Positions 41,801 to 50,030 of a stretch of 64,000 nucleotides of DNA are shown one piece after another (the stretch's first letter is position 1; each line of letters begins with the position of its first letter). The DNA is from JAAYVZ01 sp035384965 (GTDB lineage: Bacteria > Acidobacteriota > Thermoanaerobaculia > Thermoanaerobaculales > Thermoanaerobaculaceae). The notes beneath the pieces were generated by a model. It had not been told where the DNA came from and did not search any database. It was given only the letters and a program-made list of their open reading frames with translations. The position numbers were made by a program, and so were the translations under genes. The DNA is taken from the NCBI GenBank assembly GCA_035384965.1, contig DAOOJE010000002.1, forward strand, positions 1 through 64,000, written 5' to 3'.

Positions 41801-43878
41801 CCGATGGGGCTTGAAATCTCCGCCGGCTGGTTGAGGCTGCTGTAGGTCACCGTGGTGGTGTTGCCGAGGCGGTCGGTGGCCGAGACGAGGTTGCCTCGGG
41901 AGTCGTTCTCGAACGCCAGCGTGTGACCCAGCTTGTCGGTGGCGGCGGCGAGATTGCCCTGGGCGTCCCAGCCGAAGGACGCGGTGTGGCCCTCACCGTC
42001 GGTGACCCGCAGGAGCTGGCCGTTGGCGCCGTACACCTGGGTGATCGCGTTGCCTGAGGGCGGCGTGACCACCACCTGCAGGCGCCCCCCGGCGAGCGGT
42101 GTGTACGCGAAGGTCGTGGTCTGTCCGCCGGCGTCTGCCTGGGAGGCGATCCTCCCGTCGCCGGCGTAGGTGTTGGTGAGCACCGTGACGCCGCGGCGGT
42201 CGGTCTCGGTGAGCAGGCGGTGCTGGCCGTCGTAGGTGAACGTCCATGCGTGGCCGCGGGCGTCGGTGATGGCGGTCAGGTTGCCGGCGCCGTCGTAGGT
42301 GAACTGCGCGGTGGGGCCGCCAGCGGCCGGCGTCGTGATGCTGGCGATCCGTCCTCCGGCCCACGACAGGTCGATCTGCCGTCCCATCGAGTCGGTGACG
42401 CGGTCAAGCTGCGTGGAGTGGGTGAGGGTGATGGAGTGGTTGCGCGGGTTGGTGATCTTCTCCAGCCGGCCAGAGGCGTCGAACAGCCATGCTGTGCCGT
42501 CCGGGAAAGTGAGGCTCCAGCCGTCCGGCGAGCGGTCGGCGAGGACGGATGTCGTCGCGCAGTTGAACGGGGTGTAGGTGGTGCCGCTCTTTTTGAAGAA
42601 CCGACGGCTGCCGTCGGGCATGACGACCGTGTGGTCGGCGCCGTTTGCCTCGACGCGCATGGCGAGACTGTGTGTCCAGCCGAAGCCGAGGGGGCTGTCG
42701 CTGCCGGCGAGATACGAGTTGTAGCCTGCGGCAAATGCCAGATCCATGCCCCCGCGACCGGGAAAGGCGAACAGCGTGCGAGTGAGGAAGAAGTTGCCGA
42801 CAAAGAGGTTGACCGGGTCGGCAATGGCGTCGTACTGGCGCCCCAGGTTGGCCAGCGCGGTGAGCTCGGGAGAGGTCCAGTCCTCGGGCTCCGGGGCGAG
42901 GGAGAGGTCGACGGTGACGGTCTCGTTGGCGCCGGGTGAGGCGCTGCCCGGAGGGGAGTCGAAGTATCCGGGATAGCTGCCAACCAGGGTGTACGTGTAG
43001 TCCGGCGCAACCCGGGTCGCGTACTGGCCGCCGTGAGCGGTCACCACGCTCTTGCTCCAGCCGGCGCGTGTGATCTCCACTGTCGCGCCGGCAAGCGGCG
43101 TCCCGTCCACCCCGTCGGTCACGCCTCCCTGCAGGGTTGCGCAATCGCTACGGAGATCGAGCGTGCGGGTCTCGGTGTCGATCCCCGAGGAGGATGTCAC
43201 GGTGAGCGTCACCGGGTAGCTGCCGGGATTGGCGAAGGTGTGCACGACGGTGCGACCTTCGGCGCTTTCCCCGTCGCCGAACTCCCAGCTCCACTCGGTA
43301 CCGCCGCAGCTTGTGTTGATGAAGAGAATCGGGTCCCCGGCACAGAGCGGGTCGGCGGGCGTGTAGTTGAACGAGGCCACGATCGGGTTGCCGACTGCGA
43401 TCTCGTACCAGGGAGTGTAGAAGGGTCCCTCGTGGCTCCCGCCGTACCACTTGCCGCGAATCCGCGCCCGCGTGGGGTTGGGGCCCAGGCACGCGTTGAC
43501 CCGGTACTCCACTGTGGGTCCGCCGTACCAGCGGTCGGAGAACTCGTGGGAGGAGTCGTACGAGCAGCTCAGGCAGTAGGGACCGCAGCAGGCGTCTGGA
43601 GGACTCGGGCATCGCTGAATCGTGTCGTTGACCAGGCACGGCTTGCCGCAGAAACCGCAATGATCGAAGTACCCCCGCACGTACTGGAGGCCCTCGGTCT
43701 CGAAGCTGATCCCCTCGCTGCCGCCGACGACCTGAACCTTCACCTGGATGACCTCGCCGTTGACGGCCCCTGCCGGGACCTGCAGCGTCACCGCGGCGCC
43801 GACGGCCCAACCAGGGCTGAGCGAAAGGGCCACAAGCAGAAGCGGTACAAGGTGATACATCCGCAGGCGGTTGGTCAC
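38824..43878 (-). CDS. RHS/YD-repeat protein with unknown C-terminal tip domain
   Basis: A 1684-residue exported protein. GTG at 43878 has GGGAGGTGG upstream and gives a signal peptide (to about residue 28). Residues 30-165 are Cys-rich and unassigned, with C-x2-C pairs. A PKD-like domain follows (WEFGDGES), then a carboxypeptidase-regulatory-like unit, then a DUF6531/RHS start (PVNLFVGNFFLTR). About 30 YD repeats form the shell. The RHS core ends with FAYDPYGRTLAAEG...RMYDPASRRFLTEDPLG and DPSGL near residue 1435. The last 249 residues are a unique tip, as in polymorphic toxins, ending in a Lys/Arg-rich helix. No usual small immunity gene follows. It is divergent from an AfsR-like regulator. 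Confidence 0.9.
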   Translation of the reverse strand: MTNRLRMYHLVPLLLVALSLSPGWAVGAAVTLQVPAGAVNGEVIQVKVQVVGGSEGISFETEGLQYVRGYFDHCGFCGKPCLVNDTIQRCPSPPDACCGPYCLSCSYDSSHEFSDRWYGGPTVEYRVNACLGPNPTRARIRGKWYGGSHEGPFYTPWYEIAVGNPIVASFNYTPADPLCAGDPILFINTSCGGTEWSWEFGDGESAEGRTVVHTFANPGSYPVTLTVTSSSGIDTETRTLDLRSDCATLQGGVTDGVDGTPLAGATVEITRAGWSKSVVTAHGGQYATRVAPDYTYTLVGSYPGYFDSPPGSASPGANETVTVDLSLAPEPEDWTSPELTALANLGRQYDAIADPVNLFVGNFFLTRTLFAFPGRGGMDLAFAAGYNSYLAGSDSPLGFGWTHSLAMRVEANGADHTVVMPDGSRRFFKKSGTTYTPFNCATTSVLADRSPDGWSLTFPDGTAWLFDASGRLEKITNPRNHSITLTHSTQLDRVTDSMGRQIDLSWAGGRIASITTPAAGGPTAQFTYDGAGNLTAITDARGHAWTFTYDGQHRLLTETDRRGVTVLTNTYAGDGRIASQADAGGQTTTFAYTPLAGGRLQVVVTPPSGNAITQVYGANGQLLRVTDGEGHTASFGWDAQGNLAAATDKLGHTLAFENDSRGNLVSATDRLGNTTTVTYSSLNQPAEISSPIGTTRLTYLANGNPSDLWLPDKHLALLSYDGQNQLTSANHNGRTWKYQYNAQGLRTRIEDPTGKAHLMTYDAAGRLTQVTLPDGLGTFQYTWDANGNLATLTNPAGHQTTFTYDAENNVTSRTFVPMSATESLTYDTLGRVRTHTDAMGGVTTFTYDVDSNLVRVTDPDGVTTQFAYDRRNLLRTITYPSGSQETISRDANGRETALANSLGHTWQAAFDAEGRTTEVRDPLGAVTRLRRGPDSRDLTLTNAVGEKDRLVYSALGEPTTVTAANGDGITTEYDLFGSVGRLVDARGSEWRLDYDKAARVTSVRGPDGASERYAYDALGRLTTLTRPSGEQLTFQYTPESRLSRITLPGGSQVTFAYAYSAAGLVVTVTEPLGVSTLTYDKLDRLIERTDAQGNTVKFAYTPAGRLATVTYPGNRVLAYTYDGAGRLQRLADWTGKVTTVHYDAVDRLSRIDLPNGTATVYTYDPNGQLTSLTHLGTGGSALLSYAITRDALGRVTSMSSTGTLAPNPGDASRERGVDPANRLLFENAGAALTTFAFDADGRQVERRQGAEVTTYSYDPHGNLSGVAAGGHTTTYVRDFDGSCLRTVADGVETRYLRDGNELWATLDAANTPTRFFIGAGSILYTLDPAGTARVLHTDPQGNVVGVTDGSGTLVARFAYDPYGRTLAAEGQSELGWLGGHGVVTDDNGLLHTGVRMYDPASRRFLTEDPLGVLMAPNLYAYTDGDPLNFVDPSGLQSAAPLPWPRQVFAGSLSYPTPRMPTGWAPDTFGAHVNWIEEGLKLGRDAGYLAPSPDFPVKVGEVYVTNTSAEEFLRFQGTQYERQVIGIDYWREVGPPKYFPAANRQQVQRTANQWARKGVKSTWTTSGKSVSGQLVRGIEGGAQRTLASKAVGSSAGRLLGRFITPDVLPMVGYETARFASSDLVYIYNENTGRYESGDEVVANSFLPGQVAAWAPPEDSLFEFKKRLHKIRKDFFAGLKRNALSK

Positions 43879-43918
43879 GAGCCACCTCCCTGGCACGCTC
43901 AGATGCGCGACGGAAAGC

Positions 43919-43950
43919 GTATCGGGGCACCGTTGAGGGTGCGTTGAGGG
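43919..43950. promoter_or_regulatory. direct repeats with 11-bp period between the RHS and AfsR-like genes
   Basis: CGTTGAGGG occurs at 43931-43939 and 43942-43950, exactly one helical turn apart; a weaker match (CGTATCGGGG) starts at 43918. On the minus strand they read CCCTCAACG twice, followed 7-9 bases later by GATACG or TACGCT, a possible -10 for the RHS gene. SARP/AfsR-type winged helices bind heptamer direct repeats of 11-bp period just upstream of a -10 box. Confidence 0.55.
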
Positions 43951-43964
43951 GTCGACGCGCAGTG

Positions 43965-46900
43965 ATGTACGATGGCCCAGGCGGTCACGAGGGCACAGTG
44001 GACACGCTCCGCCCAGGCTCCCCAGGGTGTGTGTCGGTTCGCCTCCTCGGCGGGCTACACATCCAGGGTGCGAGCGGCGCAATCCATCTCGAATCCGCCA
44101 AGACGGGCGCCTTGCTCGCCTACTTGGCGCTGGCGCCGGGCGAGCACCTGCGAGGCAAGCTGCAGCGCATGCTCTGGCCCGACCTGCCAGACGCGCGCGC
44201 GGCTCGCAATCTGCGCCATGCACTGTGGGATCTCCGGCGCACCTTTGCCGCGTGTGGCGCCGGTATCGTGAGCGCCAACCGCAGTCACGTGGCGTTCGCG
44301 CCCTCCGACAACGTGGTTGTGGACGTGCTGGAGCTGCTCGCGGCTCGCGATGCGCTGCGACGTGGCGCCGATCCGGGATGGGACGGTGGTGCCGTCTCCA
44401 TGACCACGTGGCGTGGCGAGCTGCTCGAGGGCACTTCCATCCTGGATGCCGACGCGTTCGAGGAGTGGCTCGCCATCGAGCGCGAGCGATTGCGCGCGGC
44501 AGCGATCGAGGTGCTTCGCGCCCAGGTCGCCGCGCGCCGCGAGCGAGGGGAGCTTGAGGCGGCATTGGCGAGCGCGCGTGAGCTGGTGGTTCTTGATCCG
44601 TGGCGGGAGGACGCCCATCGGGCGGTGATGGAAATCCTCGCCCTGGCGGGGGATGTACCTGCTGCACTGGCCCAGTTCGAGCAGTGCCGGCGGATTCTCG
44701 CCGCAGAGCTCCAGATCGCGCCGACCGCCGAAACCACCCGGATGGCGGCGAGGCTGCGTGGCGCGGCGGGTGTCGGCGAGCCGCCGTGTGCTGCGCTCGT
44801 CCGACACAACCTGCCCGCCCAGATCACGCCTTTTTTCGGACGCGAGAGCGAGATCGAGAGTCTCGAGCGGCTTCTGGCGACTCCCGACTGCCGGCTGATC
44901 TGCCTGCTCGGACCCGGTGGCATCGGCAAGACGCGGCTGGCGCTGCAGCTCGGGCTCCGGCGACTGGCTGCGGCCGGGTCGGGCGGTGTGCACTGCGACG
45001 GGGTCTGGTTCGTGACGCCGCAGGACGAGGGCAGAGGTGGAGGCCTCTACGAGGCGGTGGCCAAGGCCCTCTTTGCCGGCACGCAGCCGGCGCCGGGAGG
45101 GGTGAAGTCACGCGAGCGGCTCGTGGATTTCCTGCGCCCGCAGAAGGCACTCCTCATCCTCGACGGCTTTGAGCATAGCCTGAGCCAGACGCATGTCCTG
45201 GCTGAGCTTCTGGCCGGAGCGCCGCTCCTCTCGATTCTCGTCACGAGCCGCGTGCGGCTGCCGTTGGAGGGCGCCTGGACGATCGAGATTTCCGGGCTGG
45301 GGGTGCCGCCGCCGGGTGGCCGCGGTGTCGAACGCAGCCCGGCCTGCCAGCTGTTTCTGCAGAGTGCGCGGCGTGTGCGAGCTTCCTTCTCCCCCACACC
45401 GCGCGATCTTTTCGATATTGCCAGAATCTGTCACGCCGTGGAAGGCTTCCCCCTCGCCATCGAGCTGGCTGCCGGCTGGCTCGGCTCGTTGTCCCTCCAT
45501 CAGGTCGCCGGTGAGATCAGGCGCCACCCGGGGTTTCTCGGCGAGTCCGGTACGGAGCTGCGTGCCGTCTTCGAATCGTCGTGGTCGCACCTCGATGACG
45601 CAGACCGCGCGGTGCTGGCCTGTCTCTCGGTGTTTGCAGGAGGGTTCTCGCGGGAAGCCGCCGAGACGGTGGCCGGCGCCTCGCCGGCGGGCTTGCGACG
45701 TCTTGTGGACAGTTCGTTCGTGCGCCTTGAGGCCACCGGGCGCTACACCATCCACGAGCTCTTGCGGCACTTCGCCTTTGACGAGCTCAAGCGAATGCCG
45801 ACAGCGCACGAGCGGGCGCACCGCAAGCATGCCGAGTTCTTTGCTCGCAGGCTTCGGAGTCTACTGGCGGTCCCACTGCGCAGCAGGGGGAATCGTCTTC
45901 TCGATGAGATCGCGGAGGAGCTGGACAACATCCAGGCAGCGTGGCGCTGGGCGCTCGGTGCGGGGCGGCCGGATGTGATCGTCGACTGCCTGGAGAGCGT
46001 GGCGATCTACGCTCAGGCACGTGGCTGGCTGCACGGCGCCGAGGCTCTCGTCACTGAAGCGGTCGAAGCCTTCAAAGGGAAAGAGCCCGACCTGTGTCTC
46101 GATCTACTCGTGGCGCGGGGGAGCTTGCGCATCCGCATGGGGCGGTACGAGCGCGCCGGGGAGGATCTGCGGTCGGCGCTCCTGATCGATGACCCTGGAG
46201 GCCGACGGCATAGCACGGCCACGGCCCATTTGGGGGCATGCGCGTACTGGCAGGGGCGCCATGACGAGGCACGGGCATTGCTTGACGAGGCGATCGATCG
46301 AGTCGGGACCAGCTCGACTGGAGCGATGTGCCGGGTGCTCAGAGGTCGTGTCGCACTCGAGGAGGGACGCCACGCTGACGCCGACATCCTGTTCGAGGCC
46401 GCGCGCACCATGGCCCGCGAGATCGGCGACAGCGCCAACGAGCGGACCGCCACCAACCAGCTCGGCATGATGGCGTACTTTCACGGGGATCTCGAGCGCG
46501 CCGAGACGCTGTTCGGCGAGGTGCTCGCATCGGCTCGGTCGGCGGGTGATGTCGCCCTCGTGGAGGAGGCGGCGACTGGATTGGGGATCGTGCGCGAGGC
46601 CCAGGGCGCGTTCGATGCCGCGCGCTCGCACTACGAGGAAGCGCTCGCTCTCTGCCGTGAGAGCGGTGATCGCCGGGGCGAGGCCTACGTGCTCACGGTC
46701 ATCGGTGAGACGTTTCGCGTCACGGGGGAGCTCGTGCAGGCGCGCCAGCTCTATGCCGACGCCCTGGCCATCGCGCGGGAGATCGGCGCCGACTATCTGG
46801 TGGGCCTGCTTCTTGGAAACCTGGCGTACACACACGCGGCGGCAGGCCACCTCGACGAGGCGGAGGCCACCTGGCGCGAGGTCTTGCAGCGCTACGAACG

Positions 46901-47222
46901 GGGTGCCTCGGTGGTGACGGCGCTACCTGCCATCATCAGCGCCGCCGAGGTCTTGCACCGGCGCGGCGCGAGCGCGCGGGCGCTCGAGCTGCTCGGTCTC
47001 GCGCGTGCCCATCCTGCCAACCGCCAGGATCACGCCTTCGAGATCGAGCGCGTCCTGGCCGGCATCGCTTCCACGGTCTCCCGGCAGACACTCGCGCGGC
47101 ACCTCAAGCTCGGGGCGCAGCTCGATCTTGACACCGAGATCAGGAAGCTTCTCGATCCCGGTGCCCCGTGCGGCGGCAAACGACGCCGCCGATCCCACTC
47201 CGAGCGGGCGATGGTGGACTGA
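43965..47222 (+). CDS. AfsR-like regulator (winged helix-BTAD-NB-ARC-TPR)
   Basis: A 1085-residue signal-transducing regulator. Residues about 18-100 form an OmpR/SARP-type winged helix (KTGALLAYLALAPGEHL, then DARAARNLRHALWDLRRTF). The BTAD helical domain covers about 105-250. An NB-ARC/AAA ATPase (about 275-540) has the P loop GPGGIGKT at 316-323 and Walker B LLILDGFE. TPR repeats fill about 640-1040. Members activate nearby genes after a ligand or protein signal. The start is uncertain: ATG 43965 or GTG 43998, the latter with GAGGG before it. It lies 86 bases from the divergent RHS gene, the most likely target. Confidence 0.87.
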   Translation: MYDGPGGHEGTVDTLRPGSPGCVSVRLLGGLHIQGASGAIHLESAKTGALLAYLALAPGEHLRGKLQRMLWPDLPDARAARNLRHALWDLRRTFAACGAGIVSANRSHVAFAPSDNVVVDVLELLAARDALRRGADPGWDGGAVSMTTWRGELLEGTSILDADAFEEWLAIERERLRAAAIEVLRAQVAARRERGELEAALASARELVVLDPWREDAHRAVMEILALAGDVPAALAQFEQCRRILAAELQIAPTAETTRMAARLRGAAGVGEPPCAALVRHNLPAQITPFFGRESEIESLERLLATPDCRLICLLGPGGIGKTRLALQLGLRRLAAAGSGGVHCDGVWFVTPQDEGRGGGLYEAVAKALFAGTQPAPGGVKSRERLVDFLRPQKALLILDGFEHSLSQTHVLAELLAGAPLLSILVTSRVRLPLEGAWTIEISGLGVPPPGGRGVERSPACQLFLQSARRVRASFSPTPRDLFDIARICHAVEGFPLAIELAAGWLGSLSLHQVAGEIRRHPGFLGESGTELRAVFESSWSHLDDADRAVLACLSVFAGGFSREAAETVAGASPAGLRRLVDSSFVRLEATGRYTIHELLRHFAFDELKRMPTAHERAHRKHAEFFARRLRSLLAVPLRSRGNRLLDEIAEELDNIQAAWRWALGAGRPDVIVDCLESVAIYAQARGWLHGAEALVTEAVEAFKGKEPDLCLDLLVARGSLRIRMGRYERAGEDLRSALLIDDPGGRRHSTATAHLGACAYWQGRHDEARALLDEAIDRVGTSSTGAMCRVLRGRVALEEGRHADADILFEAARTMAREIGDSANERTATNQLGMMAYFHGDLERAETLFGEVLASARSAGDVALVEEAATGLGIVREAQGAFDAARSHYEEALALCRESGDRRGEAYVLTVIGETFRVTGELVQARQLYADALAIAREIGADYLVGLLLGNLAYTHAAAGHLDEAEATWREVLQRYERGASVVTALPAIISAAEVLHRRGASARALELLGLARAHPANRQDHAFEIERVLAGIASTVSRQTLARHLKLGAQLDLDTEIRKLLDPGAPCGGKRRRRSHSERAMVD

Positions 47223-47260
47223 GCCCTTCTCACCGGGGTTCGTCGCAAGCGGCCGGAGAT

Positions 47261-47552
47261 GCCGATGGCTGAAGACCGACCTCGATTTTCGGTCGATCTA
47301 CTACCGTGAGGCGGACCGGATCGCGGCGCACGTGCTGCTGTGCTGGCTCGTGTTGCTGCTGGTGCGCGTCTGTGAGGTCCGCTGCGGCCGGACCTGGCGG
47401 CAGATTCGCCAGGAGATGGACCGATTGCAGCGCGGCGGTTTCGAGGGGCCGGCCGCTTCGCGCAGGGCACCGAGCTGACGCCGCAGCACGTGCACAACCT
47501 CAAAACCCTCGAGATCGCGCCACCACCGCGCTTCCAGGTGATCGAGCCAGTG
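47261..47552 (+). pseudogene. IS4/IS1634-type transposase C-terminal remnant, frameshifted
   Basis: One frame reads WLKTDLDFRSIYYREADRI and HVLLCWLVLLLVRVCE then RTWRQIRQEMDRL, the typical end of IS1634-like DDE transposases (LKTxLxxRPVYHR...IxAHxLLCxLxLLL). A frameshift near 47450 continues as RFAQGTELTPQHVHNLKTL and EIAPPPRFQVIEP. The catalytic N-terminal two thirds and terminal repeats are gone. Confidence 0.6.
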
Positions 47553-47863
47553 GCCTCGACGCGAGCCCGCGCCGCGTCGAACCGACCGTCCGGGTACCGC
47601 TCCGACCCCGAGATTTGTAGTCACACGCGCGAGTCACGCTCAAGGGATCGATTCGTCAAATACTACCGCGCTCTTCGCCCGTCCGCGCCGTGCCACCCGT
47701 GTGGAAACCGGGTCCAGCTGGTCCGCTCCTCCGCAGTGGCTTCCCGAAGCTAATCGATCCGGGGATCCATGGCCGTCTCCTCCCGGAGCAAAGTGTGGCC
47801 CTGCACCGACCTGCCGTCACAACGGGGCGCGGCGAGTGGTTGCGAGCCATCGACCCACAGCCA
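47553..47863. other. spacer after the transposase remnant
   Basis: About 310 bases without a supported gene. TTTGTAGTCACACGC (47613-47627) resembles sequence at the ends of IS1634-type elements, but no partner repeat is seen. Confidence 0.3.
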
Positions 47864-48754
47864 TCAGCCGCCTTCACCCCTCCACCGCCGGTGGTACCAG
47901 AAGTACTGGTCGGGGTGGGCGAGGATGGCGGCGCCGAGAGCAGCGTTGCAGCGCACCGTGATCTCGTGGCGCAGCGCCGCCTCTTCGCCGCCGGCCGGCA
48001 GTTCCAGCGGCGCGATGTCGACCCGGTGGGTGCCCCGGGTGACGCGATGCCCGGTCATGACGAGGATCGGCGTGCGCTGGCGGGCCGCCAGGGCGCCCGG
48101 CAGCGGCAAGGTCGAGGCAGGCCGCCCGAGGAACGGCGCCACCTCGCCGCGCGGTCCGGCGTGCTGGTCGGCGACCATCACCACCGCACGGTTTTCCTTC
48201 AGCGAACGGAGGATGTCGCGCGGCGACGCGCGACCCTTGGAAATGAAGTGCACGGCCTCGCCGGGAATCGAGAGAATGAAAGCGTCCACCTTGGGGTTGT
48301 GCTGCTTACCGACGAGCAGGGCCGAGGGGACGCCGGCATTGGCGAGGGCCGTCACGTACAGCGCCCAGCTTCCCAGATGGGCGGTGACGACGATGGCGCC
48401 CTCGCCGCGATCGAGCGCCTGCCGCAGGTGCTCGACACCGTGCAGCTCGACGAGTTCGCCAAGGCGCGTGCGGTCGCGGCCGGTAAAGCGCACGAACTCC
48501 GCCACCACGCGCCCGAAATTCCGTGCCGCGCGCGCCGCCAGCTGGCGCCTTTCGCGGGGCGCGAGGGCTGGCAGCGCCTGGGCGAGGTTGGAGAGCACGA
48601 GGCGGCGGCGGATGCCGAGCCGCCAGCCGAGCGCCCCGATGGCCGCCCCGACTTCGAGGGCCAGAGGGCGAGGCAAAGCCCGCAGCGTGCCGGCCACGGC
48701 CAGCAGCCCGGCGTACTCGAGGTGGTGCCGCATCGTCATCGCCTCGTTCGCCAC
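47864..48754 (-). CDS. lysophospholipid acyltransferase, LpxL/HtrB-like
   Basis: A 296-residue membrane-associated acyltransferase. The catalytic His and helper residues are in TAHLGSWALY (near 120), and the second block VMVADQHAGPRGEVAPFLGR (near 185-205) is typical of the LpxL/HtrB family, which adds late acyl chains to lipid A or acylates related lipids. The N terminus has one hydrophobic segment. GTG at 48754 is chosen because GGAGGG lies five bases upstream; ATG 48739 and 48733 are in frame. It is divergent from the Rieske gene; a CACAAT -10-like box lies at 48772-48777. In the absence of other lipid A genes, ornithine-lipid or glycolipid acylation is also possible. Confidence 0.85.
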   Translation of the reverse strand: MANEAMTMRHHLEYAGLLAVAGTLRALPRPLALEVGAAIGALGWRLGIRRRLVLSNLAQALPALAPRERRQLAARAARNFGRVVAEFVRFTGRDRTRLGELVELHGVEHLRQALDRGEGAIVVTAHLGSWALYVTALANAGVPSALLVGKQHNPKVDAFILSIPGEAVHFISKGRASPRDILRSLKENRAVVMVADQHAGPRGEVAPFLGRPASTLPLPGALAARQRTPILVMTGHRVTRGTHRVDIAPLELPAGGEEAALRHEITVRCNAALGAAILAHPDQYFWYHRRWRGEGG

Positions 48755-48796
48755 ACGCGCCCTCCGGTCCGATTGTGCGGCATCCAGGGCCGCCCG

Positions 48797-48802
48797 TACA
48801 AT
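48797..48802 (+). promoter_or_regulatory. candidate -10 box for the Rieske-acyltransferase pair
   Basis: TACAAT, 18 bases before the ATG at 48821, with GGAGG in between. No clear -35. Confidence 0.35.
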
Positions 48803-48820
48803 GCCGGGCGCGGAGGCGAC

Positions 48821-49150
48821 ATGGGTGTCGTGACGGTGGGCAAGGTGCAGGACTTCCGGGATGGCGAGGGCAGGCGCGTCGTGGCGGGCGGCCGCGAGCT
48901 CGCGGTGTTTCGCTTCGGAACCCAGTTTCACGCCGTGAGCGCGGTCTGCACGCATGCGCTGGCAGACCTGTCGGAAGGCAGCGTGGACCGCGTCCGGTTG
49001 ACGGTCGAGTGTCCGCTGCACGGTGCCGAATTCGACCTGCGGACCGGCGAGGCGCTCTCGCCCCCCGCGGCGCTGCCGCTCGAGGTGTTCGAGGTGCGAG
49101 TGGAGGGCGAGGAAGTGAGGGTGGACCTCGCGGGACGGCGGCGCGGATGA
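48821..49150 (+). CDS. small Rieske [2Fe-2S] ferredoxin
   Basis: A 109-residue single-domain Rieske protein. The two cluster-binding boxes are Cys-x-His in VCTHALADLSEG (near 48-50) and Cys-x2-His in CPLHGAEFD (near 68-71), giving the 2Cys/2His ligand set of NirD- or biphenyl-dioxygenase-ferredoxin-type proteins. It has no signal peptide or membrane helix, so it is cytosolic and carries electrons to an oxygenase or reductase, none of which is adjacent. GGAGG precedes the ATG. Its stop overlaps the ATG of the acyltransferase gene (ATGA). Confidence 0.9.
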   Translation: MGVVTVGKVQDFRDGEGRRVVAGGRELAVFRFGTQFHAVSAVCTHALADLSEGSVDRVRLTVECPLHGAEFDLRTGEALSPPAALPLEVFEVRVEGEEVRVDLAGRRRG

Positions 49151-49959
49151 CCGGGCAGGACCTGCTGGCACCGCCGTCGGGCCGGGCCCGGTGGCGGGCG
49201 ATGGCTCGCCTGGGCTGGTTCGCCGTTGCCTCTTGGGGCGTCGTCGCCAGCGGCTTGCACGCGGTCGCGGCGCGGTTTCCGCGGCGCTGGAGGCTGACTG
49301 CCCCGTACATTGCGAGGTGGGCGCGCCTAGGCCGGCGGTGCCTGGGGCTCCGGGTGCAGGTGAGCGGGGAGCGGCCTTCCGCCGGCAGCCTCGTGGTGGC
49401 GAACCATCAAGGCTGGGTGGACATCCCGACGATCGGTGGGGTGGGCCCCTGCATTTTCGCCGCCCGCCACGACATGAAGTCCTGGCCACTGTTCGGGGCG
49501 CTGGCGTCCTCGGGGGCGACGATCTTCATCAACCGCCAGGTCAAGCGGGCCGGCGTGCGCGGCATCCAGCAGGTGGCGCAGGCACTCGCCGCAGGCGCCA
49601 CGGTGATCGGGTTTCCCGAGGGCACCTCCTCGGGCGACGGGATGCTGCCTTTTCGGACCGGGCTGTTCGAGGCGGCCGTGGACGCCCGGGCGGCGGTAGT
49701 GCCGGCGGCGATCCGCTACCTGAGGCTCGACGGCGAGGCGGTGGATGCCGAGAGGCTGAAGGTTGTCGGGTGGTTCGACGGCGAGCCGTTCCTGGCGCAC
49801 GCGCTGCGCCTCGCCAGCCACCGCGTCGTGGAGGCTGCGGTGCGCTTCGGCCCGCCCATCGCGCCGCCGCACCGCGATCGCCGCACCCTGGCCGAGGTCG
49901 CCGAGCAGGCGGTGCGCGGACTGCTTGCCTGCCCGGAGGAACCCGAGCCAGTGGCGTGA
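49147..49959 (+). CDS. 1-acyl-sn-glycerol-3-phosphate acyltransferase (PlsC-like)
   Basis: A 270-residue acyltransferase. Motif I, NHQGWVDIP (near 83-91), carries the NHx4D catalytic pair; motif III, FPEGTSSGDG (near 157-166), binds the phosphate; between them the FINRQ block is conserved. One hydrophobic helix near residues 20-45 anchors it in the membrane. It makes phosphatidic acid from lysophosphatidate or a similar acyl transfer. The ATG overlaps the Rieske stop by four bases, so the two are coupled; the biochemical link is unclear. Confidence 0.88.
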   Translation: MTGQDLLAPPSGRARWRAMARLGWFAVASWGVVASGLHAVAARFPRRWRLTAPYIARWARLGRRCLGLRVQVSGERPSAGSLVVANHQGWVDIPTIGGVGPCIFAARHDMKSWPLFGALASSGATIFINRQVKRAGVRGIQQVAQALAAGATVIGFPEGTSSGDGMLPFRTGLFEAAVDARAAVVPAAIRYLRLDGEAVDAERLKVVGWFDGEPFLAHALRLASHRVVEAAVRFGPPIAPPHRDRRTLAEVAEQAVRGLLACPEEPEPVA

Positions 49960-50030
49960 GGCTGGACGCGGCCATGCTAGGATGATCGTGAAGAGCACAG
50001 ACGACCTGCCACGGGGCACGGAGGCCGGCG

